A DNA stretch of 43,558 nucleotides from the NCBI GenBank assembly GCA_937944295.1, contig CALDZL010000096.1, positions 1 to 43,558 on the forward strand. The letters are read 5' to 3'. Source of the stretch: an uncultured Sphingorhabdus sp. GTDB lineage: Bacteria; Pseudomonadota; Alphaproteobacteria; Sphingomonadales; Sphingomonadaceae. This document shows positions 23,869-33,723 of the stretch, piece by piece. The position numbers were made by a program, and so were the translations under genes. Within the stretch, counting starts at the first letter, position 1. Every line of letters starts with the position of its first letter. Under the pieces are notes generated by a model, which worked only from the letters and a program-made list of their open reading frames with translations, was not told where the DNA came from and did no database searches.

Positions 23869-25787
23869 TGAGCGATCCCATCTATCAAACCGAAAAGCTT
23901 ATCGCCGAAGATATTGATGCTTATCTAGATCAACATCAGCACAAATCTATGCTGCGTTTCATTACATGCGGCAGCGTTGATGATGGCAAATCAACCCTCA
24001 TTGGCCGTCTGCTCTATGACAGCAAGATGATCTTCGAAGATCAATTGGCATCACTAGAAAATGACTCCAAAAAAGTCGGCACACAAGGTCAAGATATTGA
24101 TTTTGCATTGCTAGTTGACGGCCTTGCCGCAGAACGCGAACAAGGCATTACAATCGACGTCGCATACCGGTTTTTCGCGACCGAGAAACGCAAATATATC
24201 GTCGCTGATACACCAGGACATGAGCAATATACACGCAATATGGTTACGGGTGCTTCTACGGCTGATCTAGCCATCATCTTAATCGATGCGCGTAAGGGCA
24301 TATTGACGCAGACACGCAGACATAGCTATTTGGCCCATCTTATCGGTATTAAAAATATCGTGCTGGCCGTTAACAAAATGGACTTGATCAATTATGATCA
24401 AACACAATTTGATCAAATAACAGCTGACTACCGCATATTTGCCGACCACCTTGGTATCAAAGACTTTACTGCTATCCCTCTATCTGGATTAAAAGGCGAT
24501 AATATTACCTCGCATAGCGATAATATGCCTTGGTATGAAGGAGCGGCATTAATCGACCATCTTGATGCTATTAAGATTACTGATGATGAAACCAATTCCG
24601 AGAAATTTCGTATGCCAGTACAATGGGTCAATCGGCCCAATTTGGATTTTCGCGGTTTTTCGGGCCAAATTGCAGGTGGTAGCATTAAAAGCGGTGATCT
24701 TGTGCGCATATTGCCATCGGGCAAAACCAGCAAAATCGACAAAATCGTCACTATGGATGGAGACTTAAGCAAAGCCATAGCTGGACAATCGGTTACGATA
24801 ACCCTTCAAGATGAAGTAGACTGCTCTCGCGGCGATTTCATTGTATCAGCCGACAATCCGCCAGAGGTTGCAGATCAATTTGAAGCTACCATTGTCTGGA
24901 TGGCTGAAGACGCGATGTTACCAGGACGCGCCTATGCTATGAAAATTGGCACACAAATGGTCAGCGCTAGCGTGCAACAACCCAAATATCAAATCAATGT
25001 CAATTCGCATGAACATATCGCCGCCAAGACATTAGAACTTAATACCATTGGCGTATGTGAACTCAGCACAGATAAACAGATTATTTTTGAATCTTATGCC
25101 GATAACCCATCTATGGGCGGTTTTATTCTTATTGACCGCATTACCAATGCTACTGTGGCTGCTGGCATGTTACATTTTGCCCTAAGAAGGTCACAAAATG
25201 TCCATTGGCAGGCAATCGACATCAACCGCGAGGGCCATGCAGCGCTCAAAAACCAAAAACCAAAGACATTATGGTTCACGGGACTATCTGGTTCGGGCAA
25301 ATCAACCATTGCCAATCTGGTAGAGAAGAAATTGCACGCATTGGGCAAACATACTTATTTGCTCGATGGTGATAATGTACGGCACGGCCTCAACAAAGAC
25401 CTAGGCTTTACCGATAAAGATCGTATCGAAAATATTCGCCGTATCGCCGAGGTTGCGAGGCTCATGACCGATGCAGGCTTAATCATTTTAACCGCATTCA
25501 TATCTCCCTTTCGAGCAGAACGACAAATGGCTCGCAATTTGATGCAAGAAGGGGAATTTATTGAAATCCACGTCAATACTCCGCTAGAAATAGCCGAAGC
25601 CCGCGATATAAAAGGACTCTATAAAAAAGCACGTTCAGGGGAATTAAAAAACTTCACGGGTATCGACAGCCCTTATGAAGAACCGCAAAATGCAGAAATA
25701 ACAGTCGATACGACGACAATGAGTGCAGAAGAAGCCGCTGAACATATCGTTACGCATTTGTTAGGGCAAGGTCATGATAATGGATGA
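23868..25787 (+). CDS. cysNC: Bifunctional sulfate adenylyltransferase subunit 1 / adenylylsulfate kinase
   Basis: Fusion of the regulatory GTPase of ATP sulfurylase (CysN) with APS kinase (CysC); together with CysD it converts sulfate to PAPS in the cytoplasm. 639 residues. GTPase motifs: GSVDDGKS (35-42), [16 protein letters not shown], then EF-Tu-like beta domains to about 450. The kinase half starts near 465 with the P-loop GLSGSGKS (472-479), followed by [35 protein letters not shown] and [19 protein letters not shown]. The fused arrangement is common in proteobacteria. It overlaps cysD by one base and cysQ by 14, a tight three-gene operon. Confidence 0.97.
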   Translation: MSDPIYQTEKLIAEDIDAYLDQHQHKSMLRFITCGSVDDGKSTLIGRLLYDSKMIFEDQLASLENDSKKVGTQGQDIDFALLVDGLAAEREQGITIDVAYRFFATEKRKYIVADTPGHEQYTRNMVTGASTADLAIILIDARKGILTQTRRHSYLAHLIGIKNIVLAVNKMDLINYDQTQFDQITADYRIFADHLGIKDFTAIPLSGLKGDNITSHSDNMPWYEGAALIDHLDAIKITDDETNSEKFRMPVQWVNRPNLDFRGFSGQIAGGSIKSGDLVRILPSGKTSKIDKIVTMDGDLSKAIAGQSVTITLQDEVDCSRGDFIVSADNPPEVADQFEATIVWMAEDAMLPGRAYAMKIGTQMVSASVQQPKYQINVNSHEHIAAKTLELNTIGVCELSTDKQIIFESYADNPSMGGFILIDRITNATVAAGMLHFALRRSQNVHWQAIDINREGHAALKNQKPKTLWFTGLSGSGKSTIANLVEKKLHALGKHTYLLDGDNVRHGLNKDLGFTDKDRIENIRRIAEVARLMTDAGLIILTAFISPFRAERQMARNLMQEGEFIEIHVNTPLEIAEARDIKGLYKKARSGELKNFTGIDSPYEEPQNAEITVDTTTMSAEEAAEHIVTHLLGQGHDNG

Positions 25788-26514
25788 CGTCACATTAGCC
25801 CATGATTTGGCCGAAAAGGCTGGACAATTATTGATCAAACTGCGTGAGAATAGTGAGTTAAAAGGCAAAGCATTGGGCAAAGCTGGTGATGCTAAGGCCA
25901 ATCACTATTTAATGGCAGAATTACAGCATTTGCGGCCCGATGACGGTATATTATCAGAAGAAACCAAAGATACGTCCGAGCGTCTCAACAAGTCCCGCGT
26001 TTGGATTATTGATCCTGTTGACGGTACGCGCGAATATAGCGAAGGCCGCGATGATTGGGCCGTGCATATCGCGTTATCGGTTGATGGTAATCCTACAATT
26101 GGCGCAGTTGCCCTGCCCGATGCTGGTTTGACGCTGACGTCTAATGATACATTTCATACAAAAAAACCTGCATCCCCCCCCCGCCTCGTGGTCAGCCGTT
26201 CGCGCCCAGCCAAAGAAGCATTACATATAGCCGAAAAATTAGGAGCAGAGTTAATCCCAATGGGATCTGCTGGCGCAAAAGCTATGGCGCTCGTGCGCGG
26301 GAACGCCGATATTTATGTTCATAGCGGCGGGCAATATGAATGGGACAATTGCGCACCAGCAGCAGTCGCAATGGCTGCTGGTTTTCATTGTTCGCGTATC
26401 GATGGGACAGCGTTAGAATATAATCAGAAAGATACATATCTACCCGATTTGCTATTTTGCCACCTTGATCAAAAAGACACATTATTACAGATAATAAATA
26501 ATCTTAACAAATAG
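25774..26514 (+). CDS. cysQ: 3'(2'),5'-bisphosphate nucleotidase
   Basis: Removes the 3'-phosphate of PAP, the inhibitory by-product of PAPS use; a Mg-dependent, inositol-monophosphatase-fold enzyme. 246 residues. Metal-site motifs are LSEETKD near 66 and [22 protein letters not shown] around 86-107, with the C-terminal [14 protein letters not shown]. Two ATGs (25774, 25780) are possible, both with suitable AGGG/AAGG spacing; the gene overlaps the end of cysNC. The sequence has an uninterrupted run of nine Cs (26174-26182) encoding part of SPPRLV, which could be prone to slippage. Downstream it converges with the acyl-CoA synthetase gene. Confidence 0.92.
   Translation: MIMDDVTLAHDLAEKAGQLLIKLRENSELKGKALGKAGDAKANHYLMAELQHLRPDDGILSEETKDTSERLNKSRVWIIDPVDGTREYSEGRDDWAVHIALSVDGNPTIGAVALPDAGLTLTSNDTFHTKKPASPPRLVVSRSRPAKEALHIAEKLGAELIPMGSAGAKAMALVRGNADIYVHSGGQYEWDNCAPAAVAMAAGFHCSRIDGTALEYNQKDTYLPDLLFCHLDQKDTLLQIINNLNK
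26174..26182 (+). repeat. C9 homopolymer in cysQ
   Basis: Nine consecutive Cs in an AT-rich genome, in frame as TCC CCC CCC CGC. A seven-base A run precedes it by about six bases. A one-base slip would truncate CysQ roughly in the middle. Confidence 0.85.
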
Positions 26515-26529
26515 ATTTAAAGATTTGTT
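26506..26529. terminator. Weak bidirectional hairpin between cysQ and the acyl-CoA synthetase gene
   Basis: AACAAAT (26506-26512) pairs with ATTTGTT (26523-26529) around a 10-base loop, in the short gap between two converging genes, with T-rich sequence on both sides. The stem is AT-only apart from one GC pair, so terminator function is uncertain. Confidence 0.35.
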
Positions 26530-26536
26530 TTAAAAT

Positions 26537-28102
26537 TTAAACTTTCTTATCATGCCCTACCCAATAAGGATCGCGCAATTCTCTACGCAATATTTTACCA
26601 GAGGCATTGCGCGGCATTGCTTCAATGACGTCAATAGACTTTGGGACTTTGTAAACCGCCATTCGCTCGCGTAGCCAAGCTATCATAGCCTTCTCATCAA
26701 TCTGAACATCTTTGTTGGGAACAATAACAGCCTTTACCGCTTCACCCCATTTTTCATCGGGCACACCAATAACAGCAACTTCCAACACATCAGGGTGGCT
26801 AAATATCGTATTTTCTACTTCCGCAGGGTATACATTCTCGCCACCCGAAATAATCATATCCTTAATCCGGTCTTGGATGAAGACATAACCATCTTTATCC
26901 ATATAGGCGGCATCACCCGTATAGAGCCACCCATCCTTATCGACCGTCTCAGCTGTTTTTTCTGCATTGCCCCAATATTCAATCATATTAAGCGCAGAGC
27001 GGGTAACTACTTCACCAATTTCACCGCGCGGTAATTCTTTTCCGTCTTTTCCAACGATCATCACTTCAACGCCAGGGAGCGCTTTACCCGCTGAACGCAT
27101 ACGCTTATTACCATTCACGTCATGATCCTCTGGCGGCAGGTAACAAAAAGTCCCTGTTGTTTCTGTCATACCATATTGCTGGCAAAATTGCGTATCTCCC
27201 GTCACATCCATTGCTTGCCGCAGCAAATCAAGCGGAATTGGCGCTGCCCCATACCAAAGATATTTAAAGCCTGAAAAATCAACATGTTTTGCATAAGGAT
27301 GATTGATCATCATTTGAATGGCCGTTGGCACCAAAAATAGATGCGATACGCCATTTTCTATAGCTTCTAATGCTAATTTGGGATCAAATTCTATCTGAGT
27401 TATGGCAGTCGCTCCATTATATATAGCCGCCACAACCGAACCACTGCCCGCAATATGGGCTATAGGCATGATGATGAGCATACTCTCATCAGGCGACAAA
27501 TTACCCCATTCTAGCTCATTATCGCCAACTTCATTGCGCACATAGAACATTCCCCAGCTGTTAAGCACAGCACCCTTAGGTAGTCCTGTTGTACCAGAGG
27601 TATAAAGTTGCAGCACAGCATCTTGACAATCATGTTGAGGGATATCTACCTTATGCGCCTCATCAAGCCATTTTGAAAAATGTATATGCCCACCCAACTC
27701 AAATTTGCTAACAATGATATCAAGATCAGGTAATTCTTTAGATATAGTATCAACTATTATTTCAAACTCATTATCAAACAAAATAAATTTAGATTGTGTA
27801 TCTTTCAATATATAAGCAACTTCTGGCGCTGCCAAACGCCAACCTATTGGAACTATGACCAAGCCTGCCCGTGTCGCAGCTACAAATAGGGCAAAATATA
27901 GAGCGCTATTTTTGCCATAATAGGCAATGCGATCCCCTTTTTTCAGACCTGACCCAATCAATGCGCTGGCAATATCGGTGCTGTAGCTTTTTAGATCGGC
28001 ATAGCTAATGGCCTGCAATTCATCTTGAAGTGCAATATTATCGGGCTTTTGTTCAGCCCAATGATCGACAGCTGACGCCAAACATTTTATCTGCGCACTC
28101 AT
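26537..28102 (-). CDS. Acyl-CoA synthetase / AMP-dependent ligase
   Basis: Adenylate-forming enzyme that activates a carboxylic acid, probably a fatty or aromatic acid, to its CoA thioester. 521 residues from the ATG at 28102, chosen because GGAGAGAA lies just upstream; the frame extends to 28192 without such a signal. Motif YTSGTTGLPKGAV (167-179), QQYGMTET, YTGDAAYMDKDGYVFIQDRIKDMIISGGENVYPAEVE and the catalytic Lys in PRNASGKILRRELRD near the C-terminus. The chain length or class of substrate cannot be read from the sequence. It stands alone, convergent with cysQ and about 100 bases downstream of the end of gcvPB. Confidence 0.9.
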   Translation of the reverse strand: MSAQIKCLASAVDHWAEQKPDNIALQDELQAISYADLKSYSTDIASALIGSGLKKGDRIAYYGKNSALYFALFVAATRAGLVIVPIGWRLAAPEVAYILKDTQSKFILFDNEFEIIVDTISKELPDLDIIVSKFELGGHIHFSKWLDEAHKVDIPQHDCQDAVLQLYTSGTTGLPKGAVLNSWGMFYVRNEVGDNELEWGNLSPDESMLIIMPIAHIAGSGSVVAAIYNGATAITQIEFDPKLALEAIENGVSHLFLVPTAIQMMINHPYAKHVDFSGFKYLWYGAAPIPLDLLRQAMDVTGDTQFCQQYGMTETTGTFCYLPPEDHDVNGNKRMRSAGKALPGVEVMIVGKDGKELPRGEIGEVVTRSALNMIEYWGNAEKTAETVDKDGWLYTGDAAYMDKDGYVFIQDRIKDMIISGGENVYPAEVENTIFSHPDVLEVAVIGVPDEKWGEAVKAVIVPNKDVQIDEKAMIAWLRERMAVYKVPKSIDVIEAMPRNASGKILRRELRDPYWVGHDKKV

Positions 28103-28204
28103 ATTTTCTCTCCATCCTCGCATAGCTTCATATATATTTATCGATAGAAAAACCATGACTATGATAGAGGAGTCAAGTTTATAAACGCCCAATTAAATAA
28201 TAAT

Positions 28205-29788
28205 TTACTCAGCCGCCTGCGCTGTTTCTGGTTCGTTCCAAACCAAAATAGGCCTGCGCGCTGCTGCCGTTTCATCCAATCGCGCACGCGGTGCAAAATG
28301 CGGCGCTTGCAGTAAGCTCTGATCGCCCTCTTTGGCTTGATTTACAACATGACGGAATGAGCCTATAAAATTATCAAGCGCATGCTTGCTCTCTGTTTCC
28401 GTAGGTTCCACCAACATTGCACCATGCACAACTAAAGGGAAATACATGGTCATAGGATGATAGCCTTCATCGATTAAACCCTTGGAAATATTAATTGTTG
28501 AAAAGCCATCAGCAAGCCCCTTATCGCTGAAAAGAGCTTCATGCATACATGGTCCGCTATGGCCAAAGGGTGCATCAAGCACATCATCCATCGAGCGCAA
28601 GATATAGTTTGCATTTAAAACAGCATCTTCAGACACTTGTTTCAGACCATCCGCACCATGGCTCATGATATAAGATAATGCACGGGTAAACATACCCATT
28701 TGCCCATGAAAAGCCGTCATGCGGCCGAATGTATCACTATCCTCTGAAAGGCTTTGTTCTTCTTCTACTAATTGAAAAAAATCGCTTGATTTTGTCACAT
28801 AAGGAAGCGGAGCATATGGTGCTAAAGCTTCGGATAAAACCACAGGGCCGCTGCCTGGGCCGCCGCCGCCATGCGGGGTAGAAAATGTCTTGTGCAAATT
28901 AATATGCATCGCATCGATACCCAAGTCCCCTGGGCGCACACGGCCAACGATAGCGTTAAAATTGGCACCATCGCAATAGACCAGACCGCCAGCAGCATGC
29001 ACCAAATCAGAGATTTTGCGCATATCAGGCTCAAACAAACCGCATGTGTTAGGGTTCGTAATCATGACGCCCGCAACATCAGGGCCTAATCGTGCCGCCA
29101 ATGCCTCAACATCAACGCGGCCGCCCTCAGTCGCAGGGATTTCTTCAACGCGATACCCCGCAAAAGCTGCGGTTGCTGGGTTGGTGCCATGTGCACTTTC
29201 TGGCACTAATATCACTTCACGCGCATCACCGCGCGCTTCAAGCGCCGCACGGATCGCCAATATCCCGCACAATTCGCCATGTGCGCCTGCTTTGGGACTC
29301 ATCGCCACCGCTGGCATACCCGTTAATGTCTTGAGCCAATGGGCAAGCTCGTCAATCAATTCAAGCGCCCCTTGCACCGTTGAAATAGGCTGCATCGGGT
29401 GAATATCTGCAAAACCAGCGATACGTGCCATCTTTTCATTAAGGCGCGGATTATGCTTCATAGTGCAGCTGCCGAGCGGAAACAAACCCAAATCAATGGC
29501 ATAATTTTGGCGGCTAAGGCGCGTATAATGGCGCACTGTTTCCGATTCCGATAATCCAGCCAAACCAATGGGTTGATGACGCTCAAGCCCGCCCAAGCGG
29601 CTCTCTATTGGTTCCATGACGTCAATATCAACGCCGCATGTTTCACGCGAACCCAATTCAAAAATCAATGGCTCATCAAGCATCAACGCTTTATTGCCGC
29701 TAAATGTCGATAATTTGCGACCATTTGTCGTATCTATGTCGCCTTCTATTCGGCTTGGACGCCCTTGGTTCAAATCGCGCTGATTCAT
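28205..29788 (-). CDS. gcvPB: Glycine dehydrogenase (decarboxylating) subunit 2
   Basis: PLP-binding half of the split P-protein, which decarboxylates glycine and passes the aminomethyl group to the lipoyl arm of GcvH. 527 residues. PLP Lys300 lies in [20 protein letters not shown] (two adjoining pieces), with [10 protein letters not shown] at 107-116, SPKAGAHGE at 164-172 and ESAHGTNPA at 197-205. The start ATG overlaps the gcvPA stop by four bases (ATGA), matching the equal stoichiometry of the two subunits. Last gene of the gcvT-H-PA-PB operon under the glycine riboswitch. Confidence 0.97.
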   Translation of the reverse strand: MNQRDLNQGRPSRIEGDIDTTNGRKLSTFSGNKALMLDEPLIFELGSRETCGVDIDVMEPIESRLGGLERHQPIGLAGLSESETVRHYTRLSRQNYAIDLGLFPLGSCTMKHNPRLNEKMARIAGFADIHPMQPISTVQGALELIDELAHWLKTLTGMPAVAMSPKAGAHGELCGILAIRAALEARGDAREVILVPESAHGTNPATAAFAGYRVEEIPATEGGRVDVEALAARLGPDVAGVMITNPNTCGLFEPDMRKISDLVHAAGGLVYCDGANFNAIVGRVRPGDLGIDAMHINLHKTFSTPHGGGGPGSGPVVLSEALAPYAPLPYVTKSSDFFQLVEEEQSLSEDSDTFGRMTAFHGQMGMFTRALSYIMSHGADGLKQVSEDAVLNANYILRSMDDVLDAPFGHSGPCMHEALFSDKGLADGFSTINISKGLIDEGYHPMTMYFPLVVHGAMLVEPTETESKHALDNFIGSFRHVVNQAKEGDQSLLQAPHFAPRARLDETAAARRPILVWNEPETAQAAE

Positions 29789-31158
29789 GATACGCCTCCA
29801 GATAAAATTGTTTCGAGGGCATTGGCAAATATCTCTATATCTTCATCCAACACCGTTTCTGTAACGGCGATCACCAAGCCATTATCCAAACCATCCGAAT
29901 CGGGATAGAGCCGTCCCAATGATACGCCACCCAAAATCTGTTGATCAGCCAATTGCTGCACAATAGCGCGCGCATCTGTTGGAAGCCTGAGCGTAAATTC
30001 ATTGAAGAAATTGCCTGTTACCATCTCAACACCCTCAATAGACGTAAGGCGATCGGCAGCTTTCACCGCTTTTGTATGATTAACCATCGCCAAATCACGC
30101 AGGCCCTTCTCACCCAAAAGCGTCATATGCACACTAAATGCTAAGGCACATAATCCACTATTCGTACAGATATTGGATGTCGCTTTATCACGGCGGATAT
30201 GCTGCTCTCGCGTGGATAAGGTCAGAACAAAACCACGTTTTCCTTCGGCATCAACGGTTTCTCCGCATAGGCGCCCTGGCATTTGCCGCACATATTTTGC
30301 TTTACAGCCAAACAAGCCAACATAAGGCCCGCCAAATTGCAGTCCAACGCCAATAGATTGCCCCTCGCCCACAACAATGTCAGCACCCATTTCGCCTGGG
30401 CTTTTAATTGCCCCCATTGCAACAGGCTCTGTCACCACAGCAATAAGCAAGGCCTTATACTCTTGCGCTTTATGAGATATTCTAGTTAAATCATTAATAT
30501 TACCTAATATATCAGGATATTGAACAACCACACAACTGGTCTCATCATCAATGCTATTGAGCAATTCTGCTTCTAAATCCGTGGTGCCATCTAAAGTGGG
30601 CAAGGATGTGTCCAATATATCCCCCGTAAAGCGCGCCATAGTTTTGGCCACCGACACATAATGCGGATGAACTCCCGGTGAGAGAATAGCCTTTTTCTTT
30701 TTGGTAATACGCCGCGCCATGCTGATCGCTTCCCAGCATGATGTTGAACCATCATACATGGAAGCATTGGCAACATCTGTACCAAGCATGCGCGCAACTT
30801 GCGTTTGAAACTCAAACAACATTTGTAGCGTACCTTGCGCAATTTCAGGTTGATAAGGCGTATAAGCCGTCAGAAATTCACCGCGCTGGATAATATGGTC
30901 TACCGACGCTGGCACATGATGGCGATATGCCCCAGCACCAATGAAGAATGGTACCTCTCCCGCTACTGTATTTTTCGCGGCTAATGCTTTAAAGTGCCTC
31001 TCAACCGCCATTTCACTGGCGTGGTTGGGCAATTCCCGAATGGGCCCTGTCAATCGAGCTTCTTCGGGCACATCAACGAACAAATCATCAATCGATTGCA
31101 CCCCAATTTTGGCCAACATTTGACCGCGTTCATTGTCACTCAGAGGTAGGTAGCGCAT
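29785..31158 (-). CDS. gcvPA: Glycine dehydrogenase (decarboxylating) subunit 1
   Basis: Partner half of the split P-protein; it lacks the PLP lysine and completes the fold with GcvPB. 457 residues. N-terminal [57 protein letters not shown] split across the conserved region, [29 protein letters not shown] and [20 protein letters not shown] as two adjoining parts are all hallmarks. Located 39 bases after gcvH and overlapping gcvPB by four bases. Confidence 0.97.
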   Translation of the reverse strand: MRYLPLSDNERGQMLAKIGVQSIDDLFVDVPEEARLTGPIRELPNHASEMAVERHFKALAAKNTVAGEVPFFIGAGAYRHHVPASVDHIIQRGEFLTAYTPYQPEIAQGTLQMLFEFQTQVARMLGTDVANASMYDGSTSCWEAISMARRITKKKKAILSPGVHPHYVSVAKTMARFTGDILDTSLPTLDGTTDLEAELLNSIDDETSCVVVQYPDILGNINDLTRISHKAQEYKALLIAVVTEPVAMGAIKSPGEMGADIVVGEGQSIGVGLQFGGPYVGLFGCKAKYVRQMPGRLCGETVDAEGKRGFVLTLSTREQHIRRDKATSNICTNSGLCALAFSVHMTLLGEKGLRDLAMVNHTKAVKAADRLTSIEGVEMVTGNFFNEFTLRLPTDARAIVQQLADQQILGGVSLGRLYPDSDGLDNGLVIAVTETVLDEDIEIFANALETILSGGVS

Positions 31159-31197
31159 AATGATACTCCAAAATCAGGGCTAAACAGGCCCAATGCA

Positions 31198-31569
31198 TTA
31201 TAAATCTGCGATAAATTCTTTATAAGCGTCTTCGTCCATCAAAGCATTCAGCTCTGATGTATCGGTCAATTTCATTTTGAAAAACCAGCCCTCACCCTCA
31301 GGATCGCTATTGACCAAAGCGGGATCATCGACCAGCGCCTCATTACCATCAGTAACTTCGCCGCTAACGGGTGCATACACATCTGATGCCGCCTTAACCG
31401 ATTCCACCACAGCTGCATCGTCGCCTTTGGCCAAAATCGTCTCCGCCGCTGGTGTTTCTACAAATACAACATCACCCAATTGGCCTTGCGCATAATCTGT
31501 AATACCGACTGTGGCTTCTTCCTCTTCAACCTCTATCCATTCATGGTCTTCCGTAAAATATCGGATCAT
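31198..31569 (-). CDS. gcvH: Glycine cleavage system H protein
   Basis: Lipoyl carrier that shuttles the aminomethyl group between P, T and L proteins. 123 residues from the ATG at 31569, preceded by a near-perfect AAGGAG; the frame extends nine codons further upstream without such a signal and would overlap gcvT. Lipoylation Lys59 lies in [37 protein letters not shown] and [10 protein letters not shown] are typical. Its C-terminus (EYEEFIADL-like YKEFIADL) fits the family. Located 23 bases after gcvT and 39 before gcvPA. Confidence 0.96.
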   Translation of the reverse strand: MIRYFTEDHEWIEVEEEEATVGITDYAQGQLGDVVFVETPAAETILAKGDDAAVVESVKAASDVYAPVSGEVTDGNEALVDDPALVNSDPEGEGWFFKMKLTDTSELNALMDEDAYKEFIADL

Positions 31570-31592
31570 AATCTTTCTCCTTATCCTTATAT

Positions 31593-32711
31593 TCAAGCCG
31601 CTCTAGGTGGACGCCGATAACCATTGGGAACAAATGGCATGGCCGTAACTTTTGCCGCTATATTCTTACCCCGTTGCTGGATAATAATGCCAGTTCCTTG
31701 CTCCGTTAAGTGCATTGGTACATATCCCATCGCAATAGGGCGCTGTAATGTTGGTGAAAAACCACCACTGGTAATCGCGCCAATTTGCTGCCCCTGATCA
31801 TCAACGATAATCGCACCTTCACGCACGGGTTGACGCCCCTCAATCGCAAGCCCCACGCGCAAATCACTGGGGCCATCTGCAAATTGCTTCAAAATAGGGT
31901 CATCACCTATAAAGCCAGCTTCTTCGCGGCGGCGTTTTGGCACAGCAAAGGACAAATTAGCAGCAAAAGGCATGATTTCAGGAGTAAGGTCATGCCCGTA
32001 TAATGGCAATCCTGCTTCTAAACGCAGCGAATCCCTTGCGCCCAATCCGATAGGTTTAACCTCTTCATACGCTATCAGAGCATCCGCCAATTTTTGCGCA
32101 TCATCATTGTGAACACTGATTTCAAAACCATCTTCACCCGTATAGCCGCTACGGCTTATCCAAAGATCAATACCATCCCAATTATAATGGCCAGCTTGCA
32201 TAAAGTAGAGCATGTCTGTTTCGGGAATAAGATGCTTCATGACGTCACCAGCCTTAGGACCTTGCAGCGCCAATAAGTAATGATCTTCCATATAATTTAA
32301 TGTAATTCTATCATCAATATTCTCGCGGATATAAGCCATATCTTCATGCTTTACCGCACCATTGACGACCATATAAAAGTCATGCTCGCGCCGCGTCACC
32401 ATTAAATCATCTAATATGCCGCCATCTTGCGCCAATAACATCGAATATCTGAGGCGATTCACACCCAATTTGATAATATTTGCAGGCAGTAATTTTTCGA
32501 GTTCAATCCCAATATCAATTGAGCTATCATCACTGCTGAAAATCAATTGTCCCATATGGCTGACGTCAAATAGGCCAGCATTTTCACGCGTCCATAGATG
32601 TTCCGCCATGACGCCATCATATTGTACAGGCATAGAATAACCCGCAAAACTCACCATACGGCCGCCCAGGTCTTGGTGCCATTGATCTAAATGTAATTTA
32701 ATATCGCCCAT
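31593..32711 (-). CDS. gcvT: Glycine cleavage system T protein (aminomethyltransferase)
   Basis: Transfers the one-carbon unit from the H protein to tetrahydrofolate, releasing ammonia. 372 residues from the ATG at 32711, which gives the normal N-terminus [21 protein letters not shown]. Other in-frame starts lie at 32720, 32726 and a GTG at 32771; the last lies inside the second riboswitch aptamer and can be excluded. Landmarks are [58 protein letters not shown] split at the conserved Arg, and [19 protein letters not shown]. First gene of the operon, controlled by the upstream tandem glycine riboswitch. Confidence 0.95.
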   Translation of the reverse strand: MGDIKLHLDQWHQDLGGRMVSFAGYSMPVQYDGVMAEHLWTRENAGLFDVSHMGQLIFSSDDSSIDIGIELEKLLPANIIKLGVNRLRYSMLLAQDGGILDDLMVTRREHDFYMVVNGAVKHEDMAYIRENIDDRITLNYMEDHYLLALQGPKAGDVMKHLIPETDMLYFMQAGHYNWDGIDLWISRSGYTGEDGFEISVHNDDAQKLADALIAYEEVKPIGLGARDSLRLEAGLPLYGHDLTPEIMPFAANLSFAVPKRRREEAGFIGDDPILKQFADGPSDLRVGLAIEGRQPVREGAIIVDDQGQQIGAITSGGFSPTLQRPIAMGYVPMHLTEQGTGIIIQQRGKNIAAKVTAMPFVPNGYRRPPRAA

Positions 32712-32719
32712 AAATCTCA

Positions 32720-32753
32720 TTTCCATAACAGAGTAAGCAAATGGAAAACCATT
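32720..32753 (-). promoter_or_regulatory. Candidate riboswitch expression platform: two exclusive hairpins before gcvT
   Basis: Hairpin A pairs AATGG with CCATT (plus 32740-32753, loop of four). Hairpin B pairs TTTCCAT with ATGGAAA (plus 32741-32747 with 32720-32726). Both use 32741-32744, so only one can form. Hairpin B masks GGAAA just before the GAGA and ATG of gcvT, so it could hold translation off. This is inferred from base pairing only; no terminator-like T run is present, pointing to control of translation. Confidence 0.45.
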
Positions 32754-32762
32754 CCCTACCCC

Positions 32763-32843
32763 CTCTGTCACGGAACCTGAGAGCTTTCACGGAACAATCC
32801 GCTTACCCCTTCGGCGGCGAGATTAAACTCGCTCTTTCCAGAG
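32763..32843 (-). ncRNA. Glycine riboswitch, second aptamer
   Basis: On the minus strand the outer stem CTCTG/CAGAG encloses the conserved GCCGAAGGGGTAAGC segment and the 3' GCTCTCAGGTTC, hallmarks of the glycine aptamer. It starts 11 bases after the first aptamer, the usual tandem spacing, and its last base is 51 bases before the gcvT ATG. Confidence 0.92.
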
Positions 32844-32853
32844 TGTCTATGCC

Positions 32854-32932
32854 ATATCGGTTCTGGGTGCCTGAGAGTTTCCGGGGTGGTTGCTCCTTCG
32901 GCGATAACCTTGCGATTATTCTCTCCCGATAT
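32854..32932 (-). ncRNA. Glycine riboswitch, first aptamer
   Basis: Outer stem ATATCGG/CCGATAT (plus 32926-32932 and 32854-32860) encloses GGGAGAGAA, GCCGAAGGAGCAA and ACTCTCAGGC, the core conserved elements. Together with the next aptamer this is the classic tandem glycine riboswitch that activates glycine cleavage operons when glycine is abundant. Confidence 0.93.
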
Positions 32933-33043
32933 AGTGTCGAATCTATTGACCCTTGAGACAAGACCATCTCGACTATTTCATTGTAAGAGTCAATTAGAGC
33001 TACCACAATAATATATAAAATAATAAATGATTGACTGTGTAGA

Positions 33044-33709
33044 TCATCTCTTCGTTAATCTTATGATTTCATCATGCTGATGAATATGATAACCAAAGGC
33101 GCTTTTTTCACTCAATATAGCCGCAGCTTTAGCGACTGTCTCTGCTTTGACAGATCTAAATTTTCTATATTTTCCCTGAAGCAACATATCGAGTAAGGGG
33201 CTAGCTACTATTGCGGCTCTCTCTCCCAATCGGAAATCATCAACCCGCTCACCTTTTAATAGACCAGGTCTGATAATATCCACTCTATCAAATTTAAGGG
33301 CTTTTATTACCAATTCTACTTGCCCTTTGGTGCGCAGATAGAATTGTTTAGCCGCTGCATTGGCCATAGTGGATGAAATAGAAATTGCATGGCGTGCACC
33401 TGCATCTTTTGTCGCTTTAAAGAATGCACCAACCAATTCCAAATCAACGGCTGCAAATGCCTCTTGCGACCCTGCCTTTTTAATTGTTGTACCTAGGCAA
33501 GAGCATGCAATGTCGGCCTTTATGTCTTTAATAATATCACTCCATTGATCTGGCTTCGCCTTATAATGTATCACACCGCTGGGCATATTGGCGACTTCAC
33601 TGCGGCCAATACTATAAATACTATCAATGTGACTCATTTGCGCAGCTTGACGAATGAAATGGTTCCCAACCAATCCGCTTGTCCCTGCTATCAAAATCTT
33701 ATTACCCAT
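33044..33709 (-). CDS. NAD(P)-binding Rossmann-fold protein (HTATIP2/YwnB-like)
   Basis: Small atypical short-chain dehydrogenase-like protein of unknown substrate, 221 residues. Nucleotide-binding GTSGLVGNHF at 9-18 with Arg of IGRSEV further on, then CSCLGTTIKKAGSQEAF, a family feature, SISSTMANAAAKQFYLRTKGQVE with the YxxxK-like Tyr/Lys, and IIRPGLLKGER. This pattern matches HTATIP2-like oxidoreductases often annotated as NAD-dependent epimerase/dehydratase. Located 15 bases after the dGTPase-like gene in the same direction, so probably co-transcribed, but no functional link is evident. Confidence 0.8.
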   Translation of the reverse strand: MGNKILIAGTSGLVGNHFIRQAAQMSHIDSIYSIGRSEVANMPSGVIHYKAKPDQWSDIIKDIKADIACSCLGTTIKKAGSQEAFAAVDLELVGAFFKATKDAGARHAISISSTMANAAAKQFYLRTKGQVELVIKALKFDRVDIIRPGLLKGERVDDFRLGERAAIVASPLLDMLLQGKYRKFRSVKAETVAKAAAILSEKSAFGYHIHQHDEIIRLTKR

Positions 33710-33723
33710 GATGTTAAGCCTTA

